Source: JAFDZV01 sp048594725
Lineage (GTDB): Bacteria; Bacteroidota; Ignavibacteria; OLB7
Length of the DNA stretch: 64,000 bases
Reading direction: 5' to 3'
Assembly (NCBI GenBank): GCA_048594725.1
Contig: JBMDXA010000018.1
Span: forward strand, 18,814 to 82,813
The stretch's first letter is position 1. Each line of letters starts with the position of its first letter. The notes below the pieces were generated by a model. The model was not told the origin of the DNA, did no database searches, and saw only the letters and a list, made by a program, of their open reading frames with translations. The translations under genes and the position numbers were made by a program. Of this stretch, positions 27,064 to 38,167 are shown piece after piece.

Positions 27064-27321
27064 ATGAAGATGCGCGCGTTCTTCTTTACTGCGCTTCTCG
27101 CTTCCGGTCTCCTCTTCACCGCATGCGGTGGCAATCACGAAGAGGGTGCTACTGGTGACACGACGACGATGGCTCCGGCAACCGAGACCTCGACGACGAC
27201 CACGACCACCACGACGGCTCCGTCGGCCGACACTGCGGTCCTGGTTCCGAACGGCGATACGGCTGTCGTCAACACCAGCAGCACGACTACGACCACGACC
27301 ACTGACACCACGAAGAAGTAA
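27064..27321 (+). CDS. Small Thr-rich low-complexity lipoprotein
   Basis: An 85-residue protein with a signal sequence ending in a lipobox (LLFTACGG, Cys near residue 21). The mature part is almost entirely Thr, Ser, Ala and Asp, with runs of seven to eight Thr encoded by repeated ACG/ACC codons. Such chains are extended, likely surface-exposed or periplasmic spacers, and possible O-glycosylation targets (Bacteroidota glycosylate D-S/T-A-like sites). The ATG at 27064 starts the signal peptide. A terminator follows 30 bases after the stop, so this is a single-gene unit. Confidence 0.75.
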   Translation: MKMRAFFFTALLASGLLFTACGGNHEEGATGDTTTMAPATETSTTTTTTTTAPSADTAVLVPNGDTAVVNTSSTTTTTTTDTTKK

Positions 27322-27349
27322 TTTCTTCCGGTATACTGGAAGTGTTTAT

Positions 27350-27390
27350 AAAATCCCCTACCGATGGCAACATGGGTAGGGGATTTCTTA
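27350..27390 (+). terminator. Terminator of the Thr-rich lipoprotein gene
   Basis: AAATCCCCTACC (27351-27362) pairs with GGTAGGGGATTT (27375-27386) around a 12-base loop, followed by CTTA. The arms are A/T flanked, so the stem can end transcription in either direction. Confidence 0.75.
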
Positions 27391-27553
27391 TTGAGAGTGC
27401 TGGCTTTTTCGTCCGCCACCTGCGGCGGCTGTGGTTGGCCGATTGTAGTGCGTGGTTTTTAGCGCCTGGGTCCTGGGAAGAACGCCGGTATTCAGCCCGC
27501 GGGCGCCGCCGTCTTCCGGCCCCGGACTTCGTTCTCCTGGCCCGGAGTTCCTC

Positions 27554-30500
27554 TCACTTCACGATCCGTACGCTCTCCCGCAGAACCGCCGATGGCGTCT
27601 GCAGCAGAAGCCAGTAGCTGCCGCTGGGCAGGGCGGTGGCGTCGATTGTGGCGGCATAACGGCCGGGCGCCGCATCGGCGTCGGCAAACGGCACCAGGAC
27701 CTCGTTGCCTTGCGGATCGTACAGCAGAAGCCGCGTGGCCCCCTGCTCTATCGTCTCGAACTCCACGATGCCCCGCTCGCGAATGGGATTGGGACGGGAG
27801 ACCGACAGACGGAGAAAGCCCTGCGAGCCGAGCAACCGCACGCCCCCTTCGCGGCACAGCCCGAGCGTGCGGAAGATGCCGTCGATGGTGTCATGCAGGC
27901 GCACCGGGGAGCTATCGGCGGCGCGGCGAAGATCGGAGCCGGCAAAGGCAAGCGGCGTGGTCTCGGCCGCGCCGAGAGCCGCGGTCGCATGAAGCTCCGC
28001 CAGCACCCCCGAGTCCGGGAATACCCCCTCCACCTCGATGGTGACGATCCGGCCGCCCCCGCGAACCTCATCGCCGATGATGCGCGCACGCAGGCGGCCA
28101 TCCCCCGCATCCACGCCGAGAGGAAAGAGCATCGACGCATCGAACCGCACGGCGGTACGCAGCCGCAACGTATCGGCGGGAACGGGGATGGTGCGCTGCT
28201 CCACGCGCAGACGCAGCACGGCATCCTCACCGATCATCCCCTCGCTCTCCTCCCAGCGAAGCCCCAGCGTCCGCTGCTCGCTCCGCCCCCGCACGGCAAG
28301 ACGCAGCGAGTCGGGACAGGGAGAAAGCTCCCGCAGCACGGCCATGCCGTTCAGACTATCACCGGCCACGGAGGGCGTGTAGAGAACTTCCAGTTCCACC
28401 ATCTCCCCCGGCAGCAGCACCGTATCGCTGCCAGGACGCACGATCCGCACGCCATCCAGATCGCCGGCCAGCGATGCGGCCGACAGCGTGCGCGCCACCG
28501 TTGAAGCGTTGGTGACGGTGACGATCGCACGCGCTGTAAGCGGGGTCTGTACGGCCCCGAAATCGATAACGGAGGAGGAGAGTACAAAGCCGCCGCCATC
28601 GCGCGCGCCGCGCAGGTAGACCACCCGCTCGCTGCCGCACGCCCTGGAGCGGAGCACGATGCTGTCGCGGAACGCACCATCGCCCACGGGCCGGAAACGG
28701 ACCGTCACCGGCACCCGCACCCCCACCGGCGTCTCGATCGGGGAACCAGGGAGCACCACCTGGAACACTCCCGTGGAAGGGAGATGCACCACATCGAACG
28801 TGTCGGGGAGTTCGCCCCTGTTCTCCAGCATCAGGCCGGTCTCCAAGAGGCTGTCGCAACGGTTCAGCAAACCGAAGTCGATACTGTCGCCGGAGAATAC
28901 CACTGCCGCGCCGGTGCGGCGGCCACGCGCCGGCACGAAGAATTCCTGGCCGCACTCTCCCAGCCGCAGCCGGATACCGCCGTTGAAGGCTCCGGCCGCT
29001 GTAAGCCCCACTACGAAATCGAACGTCACGGTATCCCCCGGCGCCGCCAGATCGCTTGTGGCGGAGCTGATCGCCACGCCGTCCAGTTCCAGCCGCTCGC
29101 GGATGCCCGCCACCGTCACGGTTCCCCGGTTGGCGAACCGCAGGCTCAGCACCGGAGAGGGAGCACAGAAATCGGTGACGCCGAAATCGAGCGATCCCTC
29201 TATCGGCACCAGCAGAAGCGAGTCGTTGCGGACATCGAACGGAATGGCGCTGGTATCGGCGTCGCTGCTTATCAGACGGAGCGCGGCAACACGAACCCCG
29301 AGCGGCCCCGGCGTATAGATCACCTGCGAGCTGCCGCTCTCCCCCGGCTGAAGAACGGTTCCCACCGGAGAGACCGGCAGGGAGAACTCGGCGGCGGCCG
29401 GACCGATGATATCCGCCTGAACGATGGTAACCGGAGAGTCGGTCCGGTTCACGAACGCGGCAACTATGGTATCAGGAGATTTCGGCGCGCAGAGCAGCCG
29501 TACAGAATCGAGCGGACCGGAGGATAGCGCCCCCCCTTCCAGCCGCACTCCGCGAAGAAGCACGGTCTGCGGCTCCGGACAGTTGGACGAGATGAACGTG
29601 ATGCGCCCATCGAAGGACCCGGCCGCCAGCGGCATGAACCGCAGCGTTACGGGGATGGATTCTCCCGGAGCTATCACCGCCGGGAACGACGGGGCTACGA
29701 CGGTGAACTCCGGGGGAGTGATCGCCGGAGAGAGAACCGTCATGGGAACCTGCGCCGGATTGCTCAGCGTGATGGTGCGCTCCGCATACGGCACCAGAGC
29801 CGGGAGGCTCCCGAAATCGAGCGTGGCCCCGGCTCCCGGCGTAACAAGGAGGCGATCATCGGTAAAGCGCACCCGTATCACGAAGATCCTCGGATTGCAG
29901 CCATCGCCATGCAGGACGATGCGCCCTTCGCGCGGCGCGGCCCCATCGGCGGCGATCCGCACTCTCAGCCTGATCGTCCCTCTCCCCTGCGCCGGAAGGG
30001 GGATGGGATTGTTCCGGATATCATCGAGCGCCGTACCGGTCACGCCGCCGAGAAATTCCACCGAGTCGATCTTCACCGGAGGGATGGTATCGGGAAGAAT
30101 GAAGTTGAGCGTGAGAGTGGTATCGATCGTGGCCGGATCGAGACAGGTGTTGATAATCACATCCTCCAGCCTCACCGGCCAGGGAACCGTGACGCTCCCC
30201 GGCGATGCTGCAAACGCATCGGTAGCGGAATATCCGTACACGTACGTGGCGAACGGCTCCCCGGCATCCACCAGATGATCTCCCGGCCCCACCTCCACCG
30301 CTCCGGCGATAAACGATCCGGCGGCATGGCGCTCCGCCCAGACCGGCGGCAGGCCATCCACCAGCAATCCTGCTTCGGCGCGGGAGGGGATCATCACCTG
30401 GATGAAATATCGCCAGTCAACCGGATTGGAGCCGGACATGCGCGCGGCCATCGCCGGCACATACAGGCGTGCCCCCGCGCCCCACTGCCAGACCGACGGC

Positions 30501-31504
30501 ACCACCACCATCGACGGATCGCCGAAGGGGGTATTCAGATCCTGAAGCGAGCGGGCGGTGCTGGTCCCCCACTGCACCATCATCACCGGCTGCGAGGCCG
30601 TCACATGGGAGAGCCCGAAATTCTCGAACTCCACCGTCTCCCCATTCATCAGCACGGCTATCTCCCCGCCATTGACCCTGACCGATGTGCCATCGCAGCG
30701 GGCCACCACGCTATACAGACCGCGCTCCTGGCGTACCAGCGGCCCCACCACAAACTGGTTGCCCCAGGAGTCGATATCGGGAAGCTGCTCGATAAGCGGG
30801 TTGCAGGCGCGCTCCGCCCCTATCGAAAAATTACCGCAGATGGCACCGCTCAGCACTCCTACCGGACGGCTGGCAACCACCCGGCTTCCGGTAAGATCCA
30901 CCGGGCCGGAGCCGGAGGTGAGCATCTGATAGACCTCTCCCCGGTCCAGCGCCACGGTAAACGGCGCATCCGCCGGCAGGCCGCCCCGCGTGGGGACCGC
31001 TGGCGTGATAGTGATCTCTGTTTCATCCTCGATCCCGATCACCGTCATAAACGAGCCGCTGATGGCGCTTCTCGTGGAGACGGCGATATACTCGAACCCC
31101 AGAAGCGAATCGGGAATGGCGGCATACGATTCGCTCTCCGACGCCTCCCCCTTATCGAGCAGAAGAGCGGCGGTGATCCCAGCCGAGGCATCGATCTGCA
31201 CGGTTCTGCGGAACGTCCCCTCCTGCTGCGGGAGGATAAGCTCGGACGAGTCGATGGCGATCTCCACGGCCCCGCCGGGAGGGAGCGTGAGGGTCTGAAC
31301 GCGGCCGGTGGCGGTGAACAGCAGACGCACCTCCGCACCAGGCCCGCTGTTCAGCAGCAGGCGGGCCACGGGGGTTGCCGAGCCGAACAGGGGAAGGGTG
31401 CCGGGAAGCGTCAGGACGAACGAACGCCCCGCGCCGGAGACCTGTGCGGCCGCGCCGGCGCAAAGCAGAAGGAACAGGAGCAGAGAGGAAAGAATTCGGA
31501 CCAT
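27554..31504 (-). CDS. Large secreted choice-of-anchor-D-like protein with T9SS sorting domain
   Basis: A 1316-residue protein. It has a signal peptide (about 1-20, LLLCAGAAAQ) and an N-terminal IgGFc-binding-like region (about 80-420: 'VISTRSAISGSFMTVIGIED'-type 'AIPDSLLGFEYIAVSTRSAI' and 'VPSVWQWGAGARLYVPAMA'). Several Ig-like beta repeats follow (about 500-1100), each containing 'LDFGSLP..', 'IDFGLLNRC' or 'IDFGAVQTP' and 'VTVRFRPVGDG'. That repeat is the ASH/choice-of-anchor-D type. The last 80 residues form a Por/T9SS sorting domain (VSRPNPIRERGIVEF, 'LPSGSYWLLL'). It should be an outer-surface adhesin or structural protein. Its ATG lies directly on the signal peptide. The very large size and repeat design are typical for Kapabacteria/Ignavibacteria cargo. 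Confidence 0.85.
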   Translation of the reverse strand: MVRILSSLLLFLLLCAGAAAQVSGAGRSFVLTLPGTLPLFGSATPVARLLLNSGPGAEVRLLFTATGRVQTLTLPPGGAVEIAIDSSELILPQQEGTFRRTVQIDASAGITAALLLDKGEASESESYAAIPDSLLGFEYIAVSTRSAISGSFMTVIGIEDETEITITPAVPTRGGLPADAPFTVALDRGEVYQMLTSGSGPVDLTGSRVVASRPVGVLSGAICGNFSIGAERACNPLIEQLPDIDSWGNQFVVGPLVRQERGLYSVVARCDGTSVRVNGGEIAVLMNGETVEFENFGLSHVTASQPVMMVQWGTSTARSLQDLNTPFGDPSMVVVPSVWQWGAGARLYVPAMAARMSGSNPVDWRYFIQVMIPSRAEAGLLVDGLPPVWAERHAAGSFIAGAVEVGPGDHLVDAGEPFATYVYGYSATDAFAASPGSVTVPWPVRLEDVIINTCLDPATIDTTLTLNFILPDTIPPVKIDSVEFLGGVTGTALDDIRNNPIPLPAQGRGTIRLRVRIAADGAAPREGRIVLHGDGCNPRIFVIRVRFTDDRLLVTPGAGATLDFGSLPALVPYAERTITLSNPAQVPMTVLSPAITPPEFTVVAPSFPAVIAPGESIPVTLRFMPLAAGSFDGRITFISSNCPEPQTVLLRGVRLEGGALSSGPLDSVRLLCAPKSPDTIVAAFVNRTDSPVTIVQADIIGPAAAEFSLPVSPVGTVLQPGESGSSQVIYTPGPLGVRVAALRLISSDADTSAIPFDVRNDSLLLVPIEGSLDFGVTDFCAPSPVLSLRFANRGTVTVAGIRERLELDGVAISSATSDLAAPGDTVTFDFVVGLTAAGAFNGGIRLRLGECGQEFFVPARGRRTGAAVVFSGDSIDFGLLNRCDSLLETGLMLENRGELPDTFDVVHLPSTGVFQVVLPGSPIETPVGVRVPVTVRFRPVGDGAFRDSIVLRSRACGSERVVYLRGARDGGGFVLSSSVIDFGAVQTPLTARAIVTVTNASTVARTLSAASLAGDLDGVRIVRPGSDTVLLPGEMVELEVLYTPSVAGDSLNGMAVLRELSPCPDSLRLAVRGRSEQRTLGLRWEESEGMIGEDAVLRLRVEQRTIPVPADTLRLRTAVRFDASMLFPLGVDAGDGRLRARIIGDEVRGGGRIVTIEVEGVFPDSGVLAELHATAALGAAETTPLAFAGSDLRRAADSSPVRLHDTIDGIFRTLGLCREGGVRLLGSQGFLRLSVSRPNPIRERGIVEFETIEQGATRLLLYDPQGNEVLVPFADADAAPGRYAATIDATALPSGSYWLLLQTPSAVLRESVRIVK

Positions 31505-31610
31505 ACCTGCACAAGAATGAAGGGATTCTATCGGAATGGCTTGCCGGTCTCAATGTATGACGATACAGGGAAGGATCTGAGTAAAAAGACCACGGTGATA
31601 ATCCCGAAAA

Positions 31611-31658
31611 AAATAAAGGCGCCCCGTCATGTTCCGAAGAACGGAAACGGAGCGCCTT
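31611..31658 (-). terminator. Terminator of the 189-residue secreted protein gene
   Basis: On the minus strand GGCGCTCCGTTTCC ... GGGGCGCC forms a stem closed by GGCGC/GCGCC, with an internal GTTC-TTC-GGAAC hairpin, then TTTATTTTTTT. It lies about 80 bases past the stop codon at 31741. Confidence 0.7.
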
Positions 31659-31740
31659 GAACCATGAAGGGTCTGCACGGGAACGATTCCCGCCTGCACA
31701 TGCTTTTTCGAATCGGACGGCTGATAGCAGCCGGTGTGAA

Positions 31741-32310
31741 TTACGGGTTCAGAACCACGTCGGTCTTCTCCAGAACGAACCCTACGGTGCCATCCTCGGC
31801 AATGAATTCCAGCGGCTTGTCCTGCTGGACGTTCACCCCCTGAAGCGGCAGGCTGTTGACGTTGCTGGCACGGAGGTTCAGCGGGCCGTTCGAGAGATAA
31901 CTCTGTCCGCCCAGAGCCGAACCGGTGGCCTGGAGGTTGATATTCAGATCAAGCTCGGCCGGGAAGAGCGTGGGGCTGCCGGCAGCACCGGTAAGGGTGG
32001 TGGGCTGCGAGGTCGGGACCAGGTTGGCATCGATCGTGCCGATCTCGCCGGCGCCGTTGGAGCTGAACTGGTCCACCTCGAAGATCACCTGGCAGGGATT
32101 GTACTGCAGGCCGGTAACATGCACCACAGCCTGGCCGCTGCTGTTGGTGGGAGCCGGACCGCCCGGCAGCACCACCACCTTGCCGCCATTGACGAAGTAG
32201 CAGATATAGGTATCACCGATATTGGGGAGATCCGGGCACTGGGCATACGCCTTGCCGCCCACCAGAATCCCGGCGATCATAAGAGCGAAGAGATAAAAGA
32301 ACTTGCGCAT
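31741..32310 (-). CDS. Uncharacterised secreted protein
   Basis: A 189-residue protein with a signal peptide (about 1-24, GGKAYAQ). The mature chain is beta-rich, with Asn, Gly, Leu and few charges, and three Cys near the start (CPDLPNIGDTYICYFVNGGK, then 'YNPCQVIF'). It has no T9SS domain and no recognised family. It may be a periplasmic or secreted beta-sandwich protein. It has its own terminator and is flanked by long intergenic DNA, so it is probably transcribed alone. The ATG directly begins the signal peptide. Confidence 0.7.
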   Translation of the reverse strand: MRKFFYLFALMIAGILVGGKAYAQCPDLPNIGDTYICYFVNGGKVVVLPGGPAPTNSSGQAVVHVTGLQYNPCQVIFEVDQFSSNGAGEIGTIDANLVPTSQPTTLTGAAGSPTLFPAELDLNINLQATGSALGGQSYLSNGPLNLRASNVNSLPLQGVNVQQDKPLEFIAEDGTVGFVLEKTDVVLNP

Positions 32311-32510
32311 GATTAATCCCTGTTCGGAGGTTTATACTTGTTGGTATCGCCGATTATCCTCTCGGAACATCTACGGCGTTCATCGTTTTACATGGTGCAA
32401 TAATAGGGGTATGGTGGTGGCCCGAACTTCTCCCGGATTGCTCTCTTTACGCATCGCCCAGCTCTATCAGCCAGAAGGGATCACAGTATATCCGATAGCC
32501 TCACCGGATA

Positions 32511-32640
32511 GATTACGCAAAGCCGCCAAGGCGCAAAGGGACGCAAAGAAAGAGAGAAAAAAAATGAGGCATATCACAGGAGAAATTGATTTTTTTCTTC
32601 TCAGCGATCTTTGCGGCTTTGCGCGAAATTCTTTGCACGA
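32511..32640. repeat. Long imperfect inverted repeat of the CGCAAAG family
   Basis: Left arm 32515-32560 (ACGCAAAGCCGCCAAGGCGC, then AAAGAAAGAGAGAAAAAAAA). Right arm 32590-32626 (TTTTTTTCTTCTC, then CTTTGCGGCTTTGCGCG). The arms pair over CGCAAAGCCGC/GCGGCTTTGCG and over the A-run/T-run, giving a hairpin of about 110 bases. The 18837-18877 element shares the CGCAAAG/CTTTGCG arms. Non-coding. Confidence 0.75.
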
Positions 32641-32660
32641 ATCCGGCTCTGCCATGTAAT

Positions 32661-32701
32661 GATACTGGGCGCGAACCGCTGAAACGGCCGCGCCCAGTAT
32701 C
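32661..32701 (-). terminator. Strong hairpin downstream of the FAH-family gene
   Basis: GATACTGGGCGCG (32661-32673) pairs perfectly over 13 bases with CGCGCCCAGTATC (32689-32701). It lies about 65 bases past the stop of the minus-strand gene that ends at 32768. No T-run follows, so termination by this hairpin alone is uncertain; it could also stabilise the mRNA end. Confidence 0.5.
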
Positions 32702-32767
32702 GTGCATTTCCCGGATAATTATTCCGCTATCCGCCGCCGGCTGCGATGCCGCCGTGCCAATAGGGGA

Positions 32768-33757
32768 TTATCCGACTCTCTTCACCGTGTTGATGAGGGT
32801 GCCGAGCATATCTATCTCGCACTCCACCACATCGCCATCCTTCAGCCACCAGTTATCGGTGATCTTGGAGCCGTTCAGTTCCAGGAAGCAGCCGGTTCCC
32901 ACGGTGCCGGAGCCTATCACATCGCCGGGGTGAAGGGTAACGCCGTAGGAGGCGCGCTCGAGGATCTGCGCGAACGTCCAGCTCATATCCTTCAGGTTGC
33001 CGCGCGACACCTCCGTGCCGTTGACACGGGTAACCATCGTCAGATCGTAGCGCTCCCCGTACTGCCCGGCGATCATCTTCGAGGAAAGCTCGTCGCGCGT
33101 GGCGAGGTACGGTCCGATCGAGGTGGCGAAATCCTTTCCCTTGGCCGGTCCCAGGCTCAGCTTCATCTCCTCCATCTGGAGGGCACGGGCCGACCAGTCG
33201 TTCATGACCGTATATCCGGCGATATATTCATCGGCCTCCGAAGCCTTGATATTACGCCCCTTGCGGCCGATCACGATGGCGCACTCCAGCTCGAAATCGA
33301 GCCGGTTGAGATGCTCCTCCATCACCTCCACCTCCCCGGGGCCGGTAACGGCCATATGGTTGGTGAAATAGAAGACCGGGAAGTGATCGAACTCCGGGAT
33401 CATCTCCACACCGCGATTACGCCGTGCGGCCTCCACATGCTGGCGGAACGCATAGCCGTCGCGCATGGAGGTGGGACGGGGCACCGGTGCAAGAAGGGTC
33501 ACATCGGAGATCAGAGGGCTGGAGGAGAGCAGGCTCCCCTCATCCTGGGCACGGGCGATAAGCTCCCGCACCGCCGCCATCCCCCCCTCTCCCGCTTCCA
33601 GCAGGGAGATCATCGAGGAGAACGCGACGCCCCCGGCCTGAAGTGTCTCGGCCCCGCGCTGCAGATCGAGCACATGATCGCCGACAAGCGCGCCGAGGCG
33701 CCCACCGGAGATATCTCCTCCTGCATGTTCGCCAGATAGATACGTGACAAGTTTCAT
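32768..33757 (-). CDS. Fumarylacetoacetate hydrolase family protein
   Basis: A 329-residue protein with a C-terminal FAH domain. Conserved metal/active-site stretches are present: 'LDFELECAIVIGRKGRNIKA' (the E-x-E pair), 'YTVMNDWSARALQ' (the Asp ligand) and 'GPAKGKDFATSIGPYL'. The family hydrolyses or decarboxylates C-C bonds in 2-keto or acyl-pyruvate compounds, as in aromatic amino acid or homoprotocatechuate breakdown. Overall length and layout resemble fumarylacetoacetase-like/FAHD members with an N-terminal SH3-like part. The start was placed at MKLVTYLSG; the frame is open for 37 more codons but that part is not family-like. The substrate is not determinable. Confidence 0.9.
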   Translation of the reverse strand: MKLVTYLSGEHAGGDISGGRLGALVGDHVLDLQRGAETLQAGGVAFSSMISLLEAGEGGMAAVRELIARAQDEGSLLSSSPLISDVTLLAPVPRPTSMRDGYAFRQHVEAARRNRGVEMIPEFDHFPVFYFTNHMAVTGPGEVEVMEEHLNRLDFELECAIVIGRKGRNIKASEADEYIAGYTVMNDWSARALQMEEMKLSLGPAKGKDFATSIGPYLATRDELSSKMIAGQYGERYDLTMVTRVNGTEVSRGNLKDMSWTFAQILERASYGVTLHPGDVIGSGTVGTGCFLELNGSKITDNWWLKDGDVVECEIDMLGTLINTVKRVG

Positions 33758-33877
33758 CGGTATATATGATTCTATTGATTGAGCCGCAGGGGAGATCGGC
33801 CTCCCCCGCCCCTGCCATGAATTTCGCGCCGATCGATCCGGAATATGATGCCGGAACGGATGGCTCATCGGAACGGA

Positions 33878-34186
33878 TTATTCCCCGGCGAGCGTTCCGG
33901 GGAATTTATTCTGTTCCTGGAGATATTTTCTCTCGGTATAGGACCATGTCCAGGCACCCCAGGCGTACCCTATCACCGGGAAGAGCAGAAGATTGATAAC
34001 GAGCTGGCGTATCAGGAAATAGGGATTGAAGGAGCTCTCTTCGAAGAGCATGTTCAGGACGCTTATCACCACGGCCATGCAGAGCGCCATCACCAGGCCG
34101 AACCCCAGCACCCCCTGCATCCAGATAAATGATTTCCTCCCGCCCTTGCGCATCCTTCCCCAGCGTTCGAATTCCTTGAGAGTCAT
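33878..34186 (-). CDS. Small two-helix membrane protein
   Basis: A 102-residue protein with a basic N-terminus (about 1-20, KEFERWGRMRKGGRKS) and two membrane helices at about 24-45 (QGVLGFGLVMALCMAVVISV) and 58-78 (LIRQLVINLLLFPVIGYAWG). The C-terminal tail is polar. No family is recognised; its size and layout recall small Bacteroidota inner-membrane proteins of unknown function. It lies between the FAH gene and the DedA-like gene on the same strand, with about 75-120 base gaps. Confidence 0.7.
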   Translation of the reverse strand: MTLKEFERWGRMRKGGRKSFIWMQGVLGFGLVMALCMAVVISVLNMLFEESSFNPYFLIRQLVINLLLFPVIGYAWGAWTWSYTERKYLQEQNKFPGTLAGE

Positions 34187-34262
34187 TACCCTGCCCCGGC
34201 ATTATTGAACGATATCCGATACCAGCGGCGAGGATACCACGATCACACGCCGGATAGTTCTT

Positions 34263-34697
34263 CTACACGAACAGCAGCACCGCCGCATAGCGGAGCACGC
34301 GCACGCTGAACGTGACGGCCACGAAAAAGAGGAGATGAATTCTCATGATCCCCGCGATGATGGTAAGGGGATCGCCCACGAACGGAAGCCACGACGCCAG
34401 AAGCGACCATTTGCCATAGCGTTCCGACCACGCCAGCGCCCGCCGCCCCACACGGCTCTGAGCGGTCTTGCGCCGCACCGCGCCGCTCCCCCATCGCCCC
34501 AGACCGTAATTCAGAAGCACGCCCAGGCAGTTGCCCACCGAGGCATACAGAAGCACCTCCCACGAAGGCATGCCAAGACGAAGCGCCGCATAGACGGCAG
34601 CCTCCGAGCTGAGAGGAAGGATCGTGGCCGCGATAAACGATACCAGCAGCAGCCCGAGCCCGCCATGTGTTACCACCAGATGTTGCAGTTCTTCCAT
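34263..34697 (-). CDS. DedA/YqaA family membrane protein
   Basis: A 144-residue inner-membrane protein. Features of the SNARE-associated/VTT (DedA) fold are visible: 'FIAATILPLSSEAAVYAALR' (the re-entrant FxxxxxPxxxE segment), 'ASVGNCLGVLLNYGLGRWG' and, near the end, 'SWLPFVGDPLTIIAGIMRI'. The family includes lipid scramblase/flippase-like and proton-dependent transport proteins (YqaA is the short branch). The start is ATG 34697 (MEELQHLVVTH). The frame stays open for 78 more codons upstream, but these read through intergenic repeats. Confidence 0.88.
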   Translation of the reverse strand: MEELQHLVVTHGGLGLLLVSFIAATILPLSSEAAVYAALRLGMPSWEVLLYASVGNCLGVLLNYGLGRWGSGAVRRKTAQSRVGRRALAWSERYGKWSLLASWLPFVGDPLTIIAGIMRIHLLFFVAVTFSVRVLRYAAVLLFV

Positions 34698-34789
34698 AGC
34701 TGAACCGATAATATACGAGGAGGAGGCGGAAGAATGGGGCAGGAGATGGCAGTGAGAGGCCGGAAGAAGGCCGGCCGCCGATGGCTGGT

Positions 34790-35050
34790 AGCGCGAAGTT
34801 CTACTGCGCGACCCACAGTTCAGTTGTGGTGCTCCGGCAGCAACCGAGGAATGGCTCGCTCCTGCCGGAGCTTCCGACGGCAAGAGAATGAAACTCTCCT
34901 GCTCCAACCGGGCGCCCCCTCCAGGGGCCATCCACCCGGTACATCATCTCGAACTCCTCCCCTGCCGGCTTCCTCTGCCAGACTCCTGCACCCCAGCCCC
35001 CATGTGCCTTCTCCCCAATCGAAAATCGAAAATCGCCAATCGAAAATCCC
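34790..35050. repeat. Intergenic repeats: CTCCTnCGGAGCTTCCG element and ATCGAAAATC element
   Basis: 34790-34885 holds TTCTACTGCGCGACCCACAG and GAGGAATGGCTCGCTCCTGC then CGGAGCTTCCGACGG. The same two blocks, with few changes, recur at 59167-59265. 35015-35050 is a three-unit AT-rich element (CCCAATCGAAAATCGAAAAT, CGCCAATCGAAAATC) that ends directly at the polyphosphate kinase stop codon. Non-coding. Confidence 0.7.
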
Positions 35051-35051
35051 C

Positions 35052-37223
<2,172 letters not shown>

Positions 37224-37671
37224 AATGCTTGCATACCCGTGAAGGGGCACAGTTCCGGGGGATGACCCGCTGCGGCATCCGCTCGGGCCCTTCCTGTAGC
37301 GTACAGGGGGAGCCGGAGGGCGCCGGCATCGATGCGATGGGCCCGCCGGGAGGGGGCCATCTGCGGGACCGGGTTTGAAGCGACCGGCCGATGACGCTGA
37401 CACCGAACCGCCGGGAGCGATGCGAGGTTCCCGGCGGGCGCGACACGGCCCCATCGCACCGCAGGATATACGGCGGTAACGATGGCGCTTTTAAAGTAGT
37501 GTTTCACCGCACCGCTGGCAAGTAATGTTATGGCTATCGGCCCCCTCCCCTGCAAGGAAGTATTACACGCCGGCTCATCGCTTTAACGTCACCATCGTTG
37601 GCCGTAAGTTTACCCGAAACATCGTACCGAACGGAAGTTCATAACAACGTACTATAACTGGAGAATCTTCC
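37224..37671. other. Divergent intergenic region between ppk1 and the bacilliredoxin gene
   Basis: About 450 bases that must carry promoters for both genes. A TAAGTTTAC near 37606 is a weak -7-like box for the plus-strand gene. The minus-strand frame extending ppk1 by 77 codons reads Pro/Arg/Gly-rich and is not family-like. No other gene is seen. Confidence 0.4.
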
Positions 37672-38103
37672 ATGTTCCCCATGTATGATCCCAACCTCGT
37701 GCAGCCGATGCGCGATGAGGTCACCCGGCTCGGCGTGCAGGAGCTTACCACTCCCGAGCAGGTCGACGAGACCCTGAATGCCCCCGGCACCGTGCTGGTG
37801 TTCGTCAACTCCGTCTGCGGCTGCGCCGCCGGAGGAGCGCGTCCGGGACTTCGCCTTGCGCTTCAGCACGGCACCCTCCCGGACAAGATGGTCTCGGTCT
37901 TCGCCGGTATGGACCGCGAGGCCGTGGACCGCGCACGCCAGCATTTCCTGGGCTATCCCCCTTCCTCCCCGCAGATCGCGCTGATGCGCGACGGCAAGGT
38001 GGTGCATATGATCCCGCGCCATCATATCGAGGGACGCTCGCCGGAGATGATCGCCCAGAACCTGAAGGATGCCTTCGACGAGTACTGCTCGGTCAAGGCG
38101 TAA
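37672..38103 (+). CDS. BrxA/BrxB family bacilliredoxin (YphP/YqiW type)
   Basis: A 143-residue protein of the DUF1094/bacilliredoxin family with the CGC active site at residues 49-51 (VNSVCGCAAG). Other family features are 'MYDPNLVQPMRDE' at the N-terminus and 'VFAGMDREAVDRARQHFLGY'. In Firmicutes these proteins remove bacillithiol from oxidised proteins; in Bacteroidota bacillithiol is also made by some species, so a similar protein-thiol repair role is likely. Intact CxC motif. GGAG lies eight bases before the ATG. A terminator follows. Confidence 0.93.
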   Translation: MFPMYDPNLVQPMRDEVTRLGVQELTTPEQVDETLNAPGTVLVFVNSVCGCAAGGARPGLRLALQHGTLPDKMVSVFAGMDREAVDRARQHFLGYPPSSPQIALMRDGKVVHMIPRHHIEGRSPEMIAQNLKDAFDEYCSVKA

Positions 38104-38134
38104 CAGCTCCCTCTGCACAGGATGCTTTCCAGCG

Positions 38135-38167
38135 AAGGCCCGCTCCCTCCACGGGGGACGGGCCTTT
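38135..38167 (+). terminator. Terminator of the bacilliredoxin gene
   Basis: AAGGCCCG (38135-38142) pairs with CGGGCCTT (38159-38166), followed by TGCC. It lies 30 bases past the stop codon. Only a short T-run is present. Confidence 0.65.

Noticed and set aside
32303..32659. 118-codon plus-strand frame with a KKERKK-type stretch
   Set aside because: It is the translation of the CGCAAAG inverted repeat and is not protein-like.
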